Shown in pieces: positions 1 through 9,670 of a stretch of 64,000 nt of DNA. The translations under genes were made by a program, and so were the position numbers. Origin of the DNA: JBCBJX01 sp964342855 (GTDB lineage Bacteria > Pseudomonadota > Alphaproteobacteria > Caulobacterales > Parvularculaceae). Within the stretch, counting starts at the first letter, position 1. Each line of letters begins with the position of its first letter. Under the pieces are notes generated by a model. That model was not told the origin of the DNA. It made no database searches and was given only the letters and a program-made list of their open reading frames with translations. Location: contig CAYFIB010000011.1 of NCBI GenBank assembly GCA_964342855.1, positions 24,106 through 88,105 of the forward strand, given 5' to 3'.

Positions 1-2198
1 GGCGCGGCGGCTTCAATTTCCGGGCGTACGACCGAGGCGTAATAAGCGCCACGGAAGATCAGATCTTCCGACGCTTCATAGCGCAGGTTGAGGCTCGGCA
101 GAACGTCCGTGTAGGAAAGTTCGTTCGAGGTGCCGCGGGCGAGAGCCAGATCGTCGGTCGCCGTGCCGCCGATGACGAAGTCGGCCGGGTCGCCGGCGAT
201 GATGTCGAAGTCTTCGAAGCCCGCCGTAGAAGCGTCCTCTTCCAGCTCCGCGACTTCGAAGCCTTTGGCGTCATACTCGGTGGCTTCAACGCGCAGGCCG
301 CCGAGAACGCGCAAGGGGCCGAAGTCCGCTTTCGCCATGGCGTAGGCGGCGAAGATGTCTTCGTTCGCTTCGTAGTCTTCGACGGTCGAGGCGAGAGCAG
401 AGTCGAGCTCCTCGAATTCAGCGTCGCCGCTTAAGACCTGCTGGGCGAAGAGCGAGCGGATCGCGGCCGGGTTGATGCCCGGGCCGAAGGTGTCGAGGCC
501 GTAGTCGACGGACGTGGTGAGGCCCGTCAGCGCCGTGCCGTCGCCGCTGTAGACATCGACCGTCGCGCCATAGGTTTTTTCACGCAGGCGGACTTTCGCG
601 CCCGTCTTGATGTAGCCCGGCGCGCCGAAGATCTCCGTGTCGTATTTGAAGTCCGCAGTGAAGGCGAGTTCGTCGTCTTCAGAGAGGCCGTCGACAGCTT
701 CGTACTCGTCCAGCTCAAAAAGGTCCGGGTTCACGAACGCCGCGGCGGCTTCCGCGTCGGCCAGTGAGAGGCGCGGCAGGGTCAGATCGGTCAGGTTCAC
801 GCCAAACGGGTTCTCGTTGAAGGCGTCGCCTTCAGAACGGAAAGCCGTGTCGAGACGATCCGGCTCTTCTTCTTCGGCGTGGGAGTACGCCGCCGACCAG
901 TCGAAGGTGATCGCGCCGTTCTCGTATTCGCCGCCAAGGACGGCTGAGAAAATCACCTGCGATTCAAGGCGGTCTTTCAGATCACGGTCGATTTCGATGC
1001 CCGCTTCTTCGAGATCCTCGATGGTGTCGTCGCGGACCGCCGTGTTCGCAGCGTTGGCGCGGCCGACGACCGAACCATCATCCTCATCAAGCTTGTACTC
1101 AATACGGTTGCGGTACTCCTGGTCGGAGAAGTCCGAGTACAGGGTGCGCAGGTAGAAGCTGGTCGTCTCGCTCGCGAGAAAATCGAGGTTGATCGCGGCG
1201 GAGAGGCGCTCGCGCTCAACCTGATAGTCGCGCAGCTCCAGCTCGCCCGGAACCGGGATGGCGACGCCGTTTTCGGCCTCGAAGAAATCGCCGTCGACTT
1301 CGATGTTTTCAGAGCCGAAATCGCGGCGCTGATAGGAGAACGAGCCCGCGACGCCGAGACGACCATCCATGAACTGGTTGGCGGCGGCGAAGGAGGCTTT
1401 CTCGCCGTATTCGTCCACCTGATCCGTGTAGATCCCGGCGAGCTTCGCTTTGAAGTAGACGCCGTCATAGTCGAAGGCCGAGAGCGACTTGATGTCGATG
1501 GAGCCGCCGATCGCGTCGCCGTCCATGTCCGGCCGGAGCGACTTGGTGATGACGATGGAGTCGAGAAGATCCGAGTCGATCACGTCGAGCGGCAGGGAGC
1601 GGGAGCCCGCTTCCGGCGACGGCACGCGCACGCCGTTGATGGTGACGGCGTTGAGGTTCGGCGCGGCGCCGCGGATGGAGACGAAGCGGCCTTCGCCCTG
1701 GTCGTTCAGAACCTGAACGCCGACGGCGCGACGGGCGGCTTCCGCGACGTTCTGGTCCGGCAGGGAGCCGATGGCGTCGGAGGAGAGGACCGTGACGAGG
1801 TTGTCGGAGGCGCGTTGCTGGTTCAGCGCCGAGGCGAGCGCGCCGCGCTGACCGACGACGAGGATGTTGTCGACGAGCTGGACGTCTTCGCCTAGGCCGA
1901 AATCGACCGTAACCGTAGCGTCGTCGCTTTCAAGCGTCGCCGTCTGCGTGACGGTCTCGGCGCCGAGATAGCGCACGGTGACGGTGTACTCGCCCGCCGG
2001 AAGGCCGGCGACGCGGAAACGACCGTCGCGGCCCGTGGAGACCTTCGCGCCGGTTTCGACGATGGTGATGATCGCCCCGTCGAGAGAAACGGCGCCGCGG
2101 GCGGCGCTGACGCGGCCCTGGACGACGCCCGCTTCCGCGGCGGCGGTGAGAGCGATGAAAGACGTCGCGCTGAGCGCGGCTATGCGAAGTCCGGACAT
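1..2198 (-). CDS. TonB-dependent receptor (3' end outside window)
   Basis: Outer-membrane active transporter that imports a ligand using TonB/ExbBD energy. The minus-strand frame is open from an ATG at 2198 to the window edge (732 codons visible, no stop). SD-like GGAGGGGGG lies just upstream. Order: short signal peptide (about 1-23, ending AAAEA), a CarboxypepD_reg-like beta-sandwich (about 25-100, STGRDGRFRVAGLPAGEYTV), a TonB-box-like stretch (ILVVGQR), then a plug domain with LPDQNVAEAARRAVGVQV and VSIRGAAPNLNAVTINGVRV, and the start of the 22-strand barrel. The plug sequence is typical of the Caulobacter/Xanthomonas TonB receptor class (TIGR01782-like), often used for carbohydrates or other large ligands. 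The substrate cannot be read. It is divergent from hemH, which is suggestive of iron/haem but not proof. Confidence 0.93.
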   Translation of the reverse strand, partial: MSGLRIAALSATSFIALTAAAEAGVVQGRVSAARGAVSLDGAIITIVETGAKVSTGRDGRFRVAGLPAGEYTVTVRYLGAETVTQTATLESDDATVTVDFGLGEDVQLVDNILVVGQRGALASALNQQRASDNLVTVLSSDAIGSLPDQNVAEAARRAVGVQVLNDQGEGRFVSIRGAAPNLNAVTINGVRVPSPEAGSRSLPLDVIDSDLLDSIVITKSLRPDMDGDAIGGSIDIKSLSAFDYDGVYFKAKLAGIYTDQVDEYGEKASFAAANQFMDGRLGVAGSFSYQRRDFGSENIEVDGDFFEAENGVAIPVPGELELRDYQVERERLSAAINLDFLASETTSFYLRTLYSDFSDQEYRNRIEYKLDEDDGSVVGRANAANTAVRDDTIEDLEEAGIEIDRDLKDRLESQVIFSAVLGGEYENGAITFDWSAAYSHAEEEEPDRLDTAFRSEGDAFNENPFGVNLTDLTLPRLSLADAEAAAAFVNPDLFELDEYEAVDGLSEDDELAFTADFKYDTEIFGAPGYIKTGAKVRLREKTYGATVDVYSGDGTALTGLTTSVDYGLDTFGPGINPAAIRSLFAQQVLSGDAEFEELDSALASTVEDYEANEDIFAAYAMAKADFGPLRVLGGLRVEATEYDAKGFEVAELEEDASTAGFEDFDIIAGDPADFVIGGTATDDLALARGTSNELSYTDVLPSLNLRYEASEDLIFRGAYYASVVRPEIEAAA

Positions 2199-2404
2199 GG
2201 GAGACCCCCCTCCAATTGTGAACAGAGGCCATTTCCTTGCTCTCGGTAAGTGACGTTTCAATCGCAGTTATGTGAACTAACAGCGACGGAAGCGAAGCCG
2301 GGATCGGAACGCTTGAATTCTCGAGCGGTCGCCGCGCGTGGGCGACCTATATGACGGCGGTTCCGGTTCGCATTAAACCGGCCGTCATGACTGCTGGATC
2401 GCAT

Positions 2405-3478
2405 ATGAGCGCCGACGCTTCCGACATCGCCCCGACCGACGGGTCGTTTCTGCCCGCCGATCACCCGCGCATCGCGCCGCGCAAGGTGGGGGCCCTGCTC
2501 GTCAATCTCGGCACGCCGGACGAACCGACGCCGGGCGCCGTGCGGCGGTATCTGCGCGAATTTCTGTCAGACGAACGGGTGGTCGATTACCCGCGGGCGC
2601 TCTGGGCGCTCGTCCTGCACGGGATCATTTTGAACACCCGGCCCGCGAAGACGGCCAAGGCCTATCATTCGATCTGGATGCACGACGAAAGCGAAAGCCC
2701 GCTGCGCTACTATACGCGCCTGCAGGCTGAGAAAGTGCAGGAGCGACTCGGCGCCGATGTGGTTGTCGACTACGCCATGCGTTACGGAAACCCGTCGATC
2801 GCAAGCCGACTGGACGCGCTGCAGAAGGCGGGTTGCGATCGCATCCTCGTTATTCCACTGTATCCGCAATATTCCGCAACGACGACGGCGACCGTCTGCG
2901 ATGCGGTGTTCGACGCGCTCAAATCGATGCGCTGGACGCCTGCGGTGCGCATCGCGCCGCCGTTTCATGACGAGCTGCGTTACATCAAAGCGCTCGCCGC
3001 CAGCTGCCGCCGCAGCTTTCAGGCGTCCGGCAATCTGCCGGAGCGCGTCGTCATTTCCTTCCACGGACTTCCGGAACGCTATTTCCGAGATGGCGACCCC
3101 TACCATTGCCATTGTCAGAAAACCGCCCGGCTCCTCCGCGAAGAAATGGGTTGGACGAGCGACTACGCCCCCCTCACCTTCCAGTCGAAGTTCGGCCCGG
3201 AGAAATGGCTTGGTCCGGCGACGGACGAGACCATCGAGCGCCTCGCCGCTGAAGGCGTGAAGCGCATCGCCGTCATCACCCCGGGCTTCGTCGCCGACTG
3301 CATCGAAACGCTAGAAGAGATCGGCATCGCTGCGCGCGAGAGCTTCGAGGCCGCCGGCGGCGAGGAGTTGACGCTTATCCCCTGCCTTAACGCCGATGAC
3401 GCCGCCATCGATCTCTACGAGACGCTGGCGAGGCGCGAACTGTCGGGCTGGGTCGGTCAATCAGCCACGGTCTCCTGA
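2405..3478 (+). CDS. hemH: Ferrochelatase
   Basis: Inserts Fe2+ into protoporphyrin IX, the last step of protohaem synthesis, at the inner face of the cytoplasmic membrane. The family N-terminal motif LLVNLGTPDEPTP, the central SFHGLPERYFRDGDPYHCHC (active-site His in SFHGLP) and the C-terminal VITPGFVADCIETLEEI are all present. Three in-frame starts exist (2351, 2387, 2405); none has a strong Shine-Dalgarno. A TATATG at 2348-2353 could be a -10 element, so I prefer 2405, giving 357 residues, close to the usual 340-350. The next gene starts 7 bases after the stop, so the two are probably cotranscribed. Function is certain, start is not. Confidence 0.95.
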   Translation: MSADASDIAPTDGSFLPADHPRIAPRKVGALLVNLGTPDEPTPGAVRRYLREFLSDERVVDYPRALWALVLHGIILNTRPAKTAKAYHSIWMHDESESPLRYYTRLQAEKVQERLGADVVVDYAMRYGNPSIASRLDALQKAGCDRILVIPLYPQYSATTTATVCDAVFDALKSMRWTPAVRIAPPFHDELRYIKALAASCRRSFQASGNLPERVVISFHGLPERYFRDGDPYHCHCQKTARLLREEMGWTSDYAPLTFQSKFGPEKWLGPATDETIERLAAEGVKRIAVITPGFVADCIETLEEIGIAARESFEAAGGEELTLIPCLNADDAAIDLYETLARRELSGWVGQSATVS

Positions 3479-3485
3479 TTGATCC

Positions 3486-4385
3486 GTGCAGGTCTTCTAT
3501 TCGCCGCTCTTCAATTTACGACTGCCAGAAGGGCACCGCTTCCCCGGCGGCAAGTACCGGCTCCTGAAGGATCGACTGCTCGACGACAAGATCCTCCGGC
3601 CGGATGAGCTTCTTATCTCGCCAGAGGCAAGCAGGGACGACCTTCTTCGCGCCCACGACGCGTCATATGTAGACGCCATTGCAAGCGGCGCGATCGACCC
3701 CAAAATCATGCGACGTATCGGCTTTCCGTGGACGCCTGAACTTGCGCGACGCTCAAGAATTTCCGTCGGCGGATCTCTCGCCGCAGCGGACGCCGCGTTT
3801 GAAGACGGCATCGCCGGACAACTCGCTGGCGGCACGCACCACTCACACCGCAGCTTCGGCGCGGGCTACTGCGTTTTCAACGACCATGCGGTGACGGCCC
3901 TGAAAGCTATTGAGCTCAGACGGGCGCGGCGCGTGGCGATCATCGATCTCGACGTCCATCAGGGCGACGGCAACGCCGCCATTCTCGGACATCGTGACGA
4001 CATCTTCGTTTTCTCGCTCCACGGCGAAAGGAACTTTCCCTTCCGAAAAGAGGCGTCTCACCTGGACATCGGCCTGCCGGACGGTGCGGAAGACGAGACC
4101 TATTTAAGCGTCCTCGAAGACGCCTTGCGCGAAGTGTTCGCGTTCGATCCCGACCTTGTGCTCTATCAGGCTGGCGTCGATCCGCTGACTGAGGACCGCT
4201 TAGGGCGCCTGTCTCTAACCTATTCCGGCCTTATGGCTCGCGACCGTATGGTGCTGGAAGCATGTCGCTTGCGAAGCATTCCGTGCTCGATGGCCATCGG
4301 CGGCGGTTACGCCGATCCTATCGAAGCGTCAGTGACGGCCTACGCGAACACCTATCGCGTCACGAAAGACGTCTACGGCGTTTAA
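3486..4385 (+). CDS. Histone deacetylase family protein (zinc amidohydrolase)
   Basis: Class I/II HDAC-fold, zinc-dependent deacetylase (AcuC / acetylpolyamine amidohydrolase superfamily), probably cytoplasmic. GTG start, 299 residues. Visible active site: tandem H118-H119 in GGTHHS, the zinc ligands D156 and H158 in DLDVHQGDGN, the third zinc Asp in YQAGVDP, and the transition-state Tyr in GGGYADP. All key residues are kept, so it should be active. The substrate (acetyl-lysine protein, acetylpolyamine or another amide) cannot be told from sequence. It follows hemH by 7 bases and converges with the GMC oxidoreductase; the two genes share the TTAA at 4382-4385 as overlapping stop codons. Confidence 0.88.
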   Translation: MQVFYSPLFNLRLPEGHRFPGGKYRLLKDRLLDDKILRPDELLISPEASRDDLLRAHDASYVDAIASGAIDPKIMRRIGFPWTPELARRSRISVGGSLAAADAAFEDGIAGQLAGGTHHSHRSFGAGYCVFNDHAVTALKAIELRRARRVAIIDLDVHQGDGNAAILGHRDDIFVFSLHGERNFPFRKEASHLDIGLPDGAEDETYLSVLEDALREVFAFDPDLVLYQAGVDPLTEDRLGRLSLTYSGLMARDRMVLEACRLRSIPCSMAIGGGYADPIEASVTAYANTYRVTKDVYGV

Positions 4386-5992
4386 GCCGCAGCCTTCACC
4401 ATAGCCGCGGCGCGCTCCGCGATCATAATCGTTGGGGCGTTCGTGTTGCCGCCGGTGACGAAGGGCATGACCGAGGCGTCGACGACGCGCAAACCCTCAA
4501 CGCCGCGCACCCGCAACTCCGGATCTGTCACCGCCATCTCGTCTTCTAGCGTCCCCATTTTCGCCGTGCCGACGGGATGATAGATGGTCTCGGCGTTAGA
4601 GCGGATGTAGGAATCCCAATCATCATCCGTTTGCGGATGCTCCTTCGGCCCGAAGATCTCGCCGCGGTATTCGTCGAACGCCTTTGATTCCAGAAACGCC
4701 ATCGCGTGCTTGCCGGCGGCGATCATGACGTCCCAGTCTTCTTCCGCGGTCATGTAGCGCGGATCGATGAGCGGATGGTCCGCCGGGTCGGTTGAACGCA
4801 GGCGAATATGACCGACGGATTTCGGATAGAGATTGCACGCGTGCAGAGAGAACCCGTAGTCCTTCACCGTCTCGCGCCCGTGGTCGACCAGCATGAACGG
4901 CACATAGTGCAGGTGGATATCGGGAACCTTCAGCCCGTCGCGCGAACGCACGAAGCCGGTCGCCTCGGCGGCGTTCGACGTCAGCGGTCCCTCGCGCTTC
5001 ATGAGGAATGTCATCAAATCCATCGCGTCTTTTGGCATCCGATCCAGCCGGCTGGCGATGGTGACGCGCTTTTTGTCCTTAAACTGAACAAGAACATCGA
5101 GATGGTCCTGAAGATTCTCACCGACGCCAGGCACGTCCGCGACGACAGAAATTCCGTGCTCGGCGAGGTGCGCGGCGGGGCCGACGCCGGAAAGCATGAG
5201 GAGCTGGGGCGAATTGATTGCGCCGCCGCAAAGAAAGACTTCTCCTGACGCCGTGATCTCCTGATACGCGCTCTTAACCTTGGCTGCGACGCCAGAGGCG
5301 CGCTTTCCGTCGAACAGGACGCGCTCGGCGAGCGCCTGCGTCAGGATCGTTAGGTTCGGCCGCGCCTGCACTTCGTCAGAGAGATAGGCGACGGCGGTCG
5401 AGCAACGCTGACCGTTGCGCTGGGTGACGTGGGAAAGCGCGACGCCGTCCCGAGCGGCGCCGTTCAGATCTTCGACCACCGGATGCCCAAGCTCCCGCCC
5501 GGCGTTCAGAAACGCGTGAGTCGTTTCATTCACATGCCGCAGCTGCGAAACCGAAACCGGTCCGCCAACGCCGTGCCATTGGTCCTCGCCGCCGAAATAG
5601 TCCTCGAACTTCTTGAAATAGGGGAGAACGGACGACCAGCCCCAACCGGCGGCGCCCGCATCCTCCCAGCCGTCGAAATCCTCCAGCGCGCCGCGAATAT
5701 AACACATGGCGTTGATGGCGCTGGAGCCGCCGAGTCCCTTTCCACGCGGCCAATATAAGACACGGTTGTTCAGCTCCGTCTGCGGCTCGGTGTCGTATTT
5801 CCAGTTGAATTTGTCCTGCTCGCCGGCCTTGCCGAGCATCAGCGGCGCGTTGACCCGCAGGTCCTTGTTCGCCGTGCCCGCCTCGAGAAGACAAACCGTT
5901 TTCGACGGGTCTTCGGACAGACGCGAAGCGAGAGTCGCCCCCGCGGACCCCGCGCCCACGACCACATAGTCAAACACGGTATTCTCGGTCAC
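4382..5992 (-). CDS. GMC-family FAD oxidoreductase (choline/alcohol dehydrogenase type)
   Basis: Flavoprotein oxidising a primary alcohol or choline-like substrate. The dinucleotide-binding motif VVVGAGSAGATLASRL is near the N terminus, followed by GLGGSSAINAMCYIRG, the substrate domain, and the C-terminal HPVGTAKMG and GGNTNAPTIMIAERAA that carry the catalytic His and the His/Asn pair partner. About 536 residues, usual for BetA/AlkJ relatives. I choose the GTG at 5992 because GGGAGG sits 7 bases upstream; the ATG at 6019 has no SD. It is divergent from an acyl-CoA ligase, so alcohol-to-fatty-acid catabolism (AlkJ-like) is plausible, but choline dehydrogenase cannot be excluded; no betaine aldehyde dehydrogenase is nearby. 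Confidence 0.9.
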   Translation of the reverse strand: MTENTVFDYVVVGAGSAGATLASRLSEDPSKTVCLLEAGTANKDLRVNAPLMLGKAGEQDKFNWKYDTEPQTELNNRVLYWPRGKGLGGSSAINAMCYIRGALEDFDGWEDAGAAGWGWSSVLPYFKKFEDYFGGEDQWHGVGGPVSVSQLRHVNETTHAFLNAGRELGHPVVEDLNGAARDGVALSHVTQRNGQRCSTAVAYLSDEVQARPNLTILTQALAERVLFDGKRASGVAAKVKSAYQEITASGEVFLCGGAINSPQLLMLSGVGPAAHLAEHGISVVADVPGVGENLQDHLDVLVQFKDKKRVTIASRLDRMPKDAMDLMTFLMKREGPLTSNAAEATGFVRSRDGLKVPDIHLHYVPFMLVDHGRETVKDYGFSLHACNLYPKSVGHIRLRSTDPADHPLIDPRYMTAEEDWDVMIAAGKHAMAFLESKAFDEYRGEIFGPKEHPQTDDDWDSYIRSNAETIYHPVGTAKMGTLEDEMAVTDPELRVRGVEGLRVVDASVMPFVTGGNTNAPTIMIAERAAAMVKAAA

Positions 5993-6157
5993 CGGCGAAC
6001 CTCCCAGGCTATATTGCAACGCAACAAGACGATTGCTGCTGCGAACACGTTATTTTTTGTGATTAGATGGCGCGACGCGGCGCCATGCAACGCTCCATGG
6101 CGCCTGAATCTGCAGAAGAAACCGCGCTCGCATGCACGGGCGCGCGGGAGGACGACC

Positions 6158-7726
6158 ATGGACGCTTCAGGCATGCCCGCGGGGCTCATCACGCAATTCG
6201 AGACGATCGACGAAATCATCACGAACAACGCGAACGTCCGGGGCGGCGAGACGGCGCTGATCGCTGATGGACGGGACATCACCTACGCTGAAATGCACGA
6301 CCGCGCCGATGCGGCCGCGCGCGCGCTGGTCGCGGCGGGCGTCAAACCCGGCGATCGGATCGCCTGGCTCGGCCAGAACCACGCGGAGTTCTGGGACCTT
6401 CTCTTCGGCGCCGCCCGCATGGGCGCGGTTCTCGCGCCGGTGAACTATCGCCTCGCCCCGCCGGAAGTCGCCGCCGTCGTCGCCGATTCCGGCGCGCGCG
6501 TGTTTTTCGCAGAGCCCGCCTTCGAAGAGGCGGCGCGCGCTGCACAAAACGTCGAGATCATCCGAATCACGACGGATGAGTACGACGCATTCATCAGAAA
6601 CGGCGATGGGGCCGCCGTCTCGCACCAACCAAATTCGTCAGATGACGTGGTGCAGCTTTATACCAGCGGCACGACCGGCGTTCCGAAAGGCGTCGTCCTG
6701 CGCCACAACTGTTTCGCCGGCCTCCTCAATATCGCCGACGGCGAGCATGACGACTTCAACTGGACGCCAGGCGAGCTCTCGCTCATCTGCGTTCCGCTCT
6801 TCCATATCGCAGGCGTCGGCTTTTCGATCCTCTCTTGGTTCCGTGGGCAGAAGATCGTCATGCACTCGGGCTTCGATCCGGTTCTGGTCCTGAAGGACAT
6901 TGAGGAGCGCCGGATTTCCCGCGGCATGTTCGTGCCGGCGATGCTGCTTTTCATCGGGCTCACCGAAGAGGCGAAGACGACGGACCTGTCCTCGATCAAA
7001 CAGGTCCACTACGGCGCCTCGCCAATTTCGCCTGAGCTTCTGAAAGGCGCGATGGGGCTCTTCTCGAATGCGGAGTTCGGCCAGCACTATGGAATGACGG
7101 AGCTGACGGGCTCCATCACCTATCTCGCCGCGGAAGATCACAAGGACCCAAATTCGCCGCGCCTCAAATCAGCCGGCAAACCGTTGCCGAAGACGGAGAT
7201 CCGGGTCGTCGATCCAGATGGAAAGGAACTGCCGCCGGGCGAAGTCGGCGAAATCACCGTGCGCTCCGGCGCCATTATGACCGGATACTTCAACCGTCCG
7301 GACGCGACGGCGGAGGCCATTCGCGACGGCTGGTATTACTCCGGAGACGCGGCGTATAAGGATGAAGACGGCTACATCTACATCGTTGATCGCATCAAGG
7401 ACATGATCGTCACCGGCGGCGAGAACGTTTATCCGACGGAAGTCGAAAAAGCGCTCGCCGGCATGGAGGGCGTCGCGGACGTCGCCGTCATCGGCGTACC
7501 TCACGACACCTGGGGCGAAGCGGTGAAGGCGATCGTCGTGAAAGCGCCGGAGGCCGCCATCGACGAAGACGCCGTCATCGCCTTCGCGCGAACGCAGGTC
7601 GGCGGATTCAAGGTTCCCCGCTCGGTCGATTTCATCGACGCCCTGCCGCGCAACGCCTCCGGCAAGATCCTCCGACGGGAGCTGCGCGCGCCCTATTGGG
7701 AAGGCCGCGGCCGATCCGTCGGCTGA
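6158..7726 (+). CDS. AMP-dependent acyl-CoA synthetase / ligase
   Basis: Activates a carboxylic acid to its CoA thioester through an acyl-adenylate. 522 residues from the ATG at 6158, which has GGGAGG 7 bases upstream; an in-frame extension to 6014 has no SD and is not conserved-looking. ANL motifs: P-loop YTSGTTGVPKGV, YGMTELTG, the hinge region YSGDAAYKDEDGYIYIVDR with GGENVYPTEVE, and the C-terminal catalytic Lys in NASGKILRREL. It resembles medium/long-chain or aryl acyl-CoA ligases of beta-oxidation. The divergent GMC alcohol oxidase gene shares the promoter region, which suggests a common pathway; the exact acid is unknown. Confidence 0.9.
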   Translation: MDASGMPAGLITQFETIDEIITNNANVRGGETALIADGRDITYAEMHDRADAAARALVAAGVKPGDRIAWLGQNHAEFWDLLFGAARMGAVLAPVNYRLAPPEVAAVVADSGARVFFAEPAFEEAARAAQNVEIIRITTDEYDAFIRNGDGAAVSHQPNSSDDVVQLYTSGTTGVPKGVVLRHNCFAGLLNIADGEHDDFNWTPGELSLICVPLFHIAGVGFSILSWFRGQKIVMHSGFDPVLVLKDIEERRISRGMFVPAMLLFIGLTEEAKTTDLSSIKQVHYGASPISPELLKGAMGLFSNAEFGQHYGMTELTGSITYLAAEDHKDPNSPRLKSAGKPLPKTEIRVVDPDGKELPPGEVGEITVRSGAIMTGYFNRPDATAEAIRDGWYYSGDAAYKDEDGYIYIVDRIKDMIVTGGENVYPTEVEKALAGMEGVADVAVIGVPHDTWGEAVKAIVVKAPEAAIDEDAVIAFARTQVGGFKVPRSVDFIDALPRNASGKILRRELRAPYWEGRGRSVG

Positions 7727-7790
7727 CCCCCGCGCGCCCCGCGCCGACGCGTGCTATGGCGGCGACGAACGATACGGGGAGACGCAGAAG

Positions 7791-8912
7791 GTGGACCGGC
7801 TAAGGGCGTTCGCACGCTGGGCGCGCGAGGAAGCGCTGCCGTTCTGGCGGGAGCGAGCGACAGACGAAACGGGCGCGTTTCTTGAAGCGCTGAGCCTTAC
7901 CGGCGCACCGGCGCGCGAGGAAGTTCGTCGCGTGCGCGTCTCCTTCCGCCAGCTATATGTCTACGCCCACGCCCACACGCTCGGCCTCCTTGATGCAGGC
8001 GCGTTTCTGGAAAGCGGCCTCGCGCGCATCGAAGAACTGGCCTGGGCGAAATCCGGCGCGCCAGGCTGGGCCCATCGGCTGGAAGCCGACCTCTCCGTGC
8101 GCGACGGCTCGCGCGACGCCTATGACCACGCTTTCGCGCTCCTCAGCCTCTCATGGATCCGGAAGGCGGCGCCGACGCCGCGTGCGGAGCGTCTGTTCGA
8201 AGAGACGCTCGCCCTCCTCCGCGGCCCCTTCCGACACCCGGCGGGCGGCGTCCGGGAGAACCTCGACAGGCTGGCGCCGCTCCGGCGACAGAACCCGCAC
8301 ATGCACCTCTTCGAAACGTTCCTGACGCTTCATCAGCATACGGGCGAAGCGGGATACCTCAAAGAGGCGGACACGTTCCTGCAGCTCTTCAAAGAGCGGT
8401 TCTACGAAAACGGCCCGCTGATCGAGTGGTTCGCCGACGACTGGTCCGCCACGCCGGAGGCCGACCGCGCGCGGCTGGAGCCCGGCCACCATGTGGAATG
8501 GGTCTGGCTCCTGCGCTGGCGCGAAAGCTTCGGCGGCCCGCGCTATGACGTCGAGTGCGCCGCCCTGTTCGACGCCGCGCGCGCGACGCGGAAGCCGGGC
8601 GAGATCGCGCTCAGCGATGAGAGCGATCCGTCAGGCGTCCAGACCCGACCGACGAAACGTCTCTGGGTGCAGACGGAGCTTCTGAAGGCGGCGATCATGC
8701 AGGCTCGGGCGGGCGTTCCGGGCGCGGCGGCGGAAGCCGACGCCGCGGCGGGCGCCATTCTTGATCTTTACCTGAAGCCCGCCATCTCCGGCGGCTGGAT
8801 CGACCGCATCGACGCCGAGAGCCGTCCCGATGCGGACCTTATTCCGGCGAGCACGTTCTATCATCTCTACTACGCGGCGGAACTCGCCCACGACTTTCTT
8901 GCGACGCGCTGA
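7791..8912 (+). CDS. AGE-family sugar epimerase/isomerase
   Basis: N-acylglucosamine 2-epimerase / mannose isomerase family, an (alpha/alpha)6-barrel enzyme that interconverts aldose and ketose or C2 epimers. 373 residues from a GTG start with GGGGAG upstream. Family hallmarks are the VRVSFRQLYVYAHA stretch, HRLEADLSVRDGSRDAYDHAFALLSL, the HLFETFLTLHQ segment and the GHHVEWVWLLRW motif with the catalytic His, then RLWVQTELLKA. Length is that of the Mannose-6-P-isomerase-like or cellobiose/mannose epimerase branch. It lies directly upstream (convergent) of a polysaccharide-type ABC exporter, hinting at surface-sugar or osmolyte metabolism; substrate unknown. Confidence 0.87.
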   Translation: MDRLRAFARWAREEALPFWRERATDETGAFLEALSLTGAPAREEVRRVRVSFRQLYVYAHAHTLGLLDAGAFLESGLARIEELAWAKSGAPGWAHRLEADLSVRDGSRDAYDHAFALLSLSWIRKAAPTPRAERLFEETLALLRGPFRHPAGGVRENLDRLAPLRRQNPHMHLFETFLTLHQHTGEAGYLKEADTFLQLFKERFYENGPLIEWFADDWSATPEADRARLEPGHHVEWVWLLRWRESFGGPRYDVECAALFDAARATRKPGEIALSDESDPSGVQTRPTKRLWVQTELLKAAIMQARAGVPGAAAEADAAAGAILDLYLKPAISGGWIDRIDAESRPDADLIPASTFYHLYYAAELAHDFLATR

Positions 8913-8915
8913 CCC

Positions 8916-9668
8916 TCAGTCCGCCTTCGCCTGAAAATCATCATAAGCATCCAGCACCTCGTCGACCGGCGCGAACATCTGCATGCGCCCTTCGTGGAGC
9001 CAGAGCCCGAGGGTGCAGACATCGCGCACGAGCGCGCGCTGGTGCGAGGCGAGGACGAGAACGCCGGATCGCTCCACCATTTCGCTCATGCGCGCCTGCG
9101 CCTTGGCGCGAAAAGGCGCGTCGCCCGCCGACAGCCATTCGTCGAGAATGAGGATGTCCGGCGCGAACGCGGTCGCGGCGGCGAAGAGCAGGCGCATTTT
9201 CATGCCCGCGGAGTACGAGCCGAACGGCATGTCGATGAAATCGCCGAGCTCGGAGAAGTCGATGATCTCCGCTTCGCGTTCGGCGATCTCCGCACGCGTG
9301 CGCCCGGCGACGAGGCCGGAGAGAATGATGTTATCCCGTCCGCTGGCGGACGGTTGCGCGCCGACCTGCAGGTTGAAGATGCCGCGTAGCGCGCCCGCCG
9401 CCAGCACCTCTCCCTTGTCCGGCGGCAGGACGCCGCCGAGGACGCGCAGGAGCGTCGATTTGCCGGAGCCGTTGCGGCCGATAAGGGCCAACCGGTCGCC
9501 GTCGGAAAGCGAGAAATTGATCTCGGTGAGCGCGCGCAGCCCCGTCGCGCGACCCGCTTTGTTGCGGATGAACCGGTCGCTCTGGGCGCGCGCGTCGCTG
9601 AATTTCGGCTGACGACCGGCGCTCAAGGGGAAGACGAGTTCGACGTCGCGGGCGGAGAGATGCGTCAT
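8916..9668 (-). CDS. ABC transporter ATP-binding protein, polysaccharide-export type (Wzt/KpsT-like)
   Basis: ATPase of a two-component ABC-2 exporter for surface glycans or polyol-phosphates. 250 residues from the ATG at 9668, two bases after the permease stop. Walker A IGRNGSGKSTLLRVLGG, Q-loop region FNLQVGAQ, degenerate signature YSAGMKMRL, Walker B ILILDEWLSAGD and the switch HQRALVRDVC are all visible. The signature and EWLSAGD are characteristic of Wzt/KpsT/TagH. It has a longer-than-usual N-terminal segment (about 15-45, rich in basic residues) before the core ATPase. It lacks the C-terminal carbohydrate-binding domain of O9a-type Wzt. No glycosyltransferases are adjacent. Confidence 0.92.
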   Translation of the reverse strand: MTHLSARDVELVFPLSAGRQPKFSDARAQSDRFIRNKAGRATGLRALTEINFSLSDGDRLALIGRNGSGKSTLLRVLGGVLPPDKGEVLAAGALRGIFNLQVGAQPSASGRDNIILSGLVAGRTRAEIAEREAEIIDFSELGDFIDMPFGSYSAGMKMRLLFAAATAFAPDILILDEWLSAGDAPFRAKAQARMSEMVERSGVLVLASHQRALVRDVCTLGLWLHEGRMQMFAPVDEVLDAYDDFQAKAD

Positions 9669-9670
9669 CG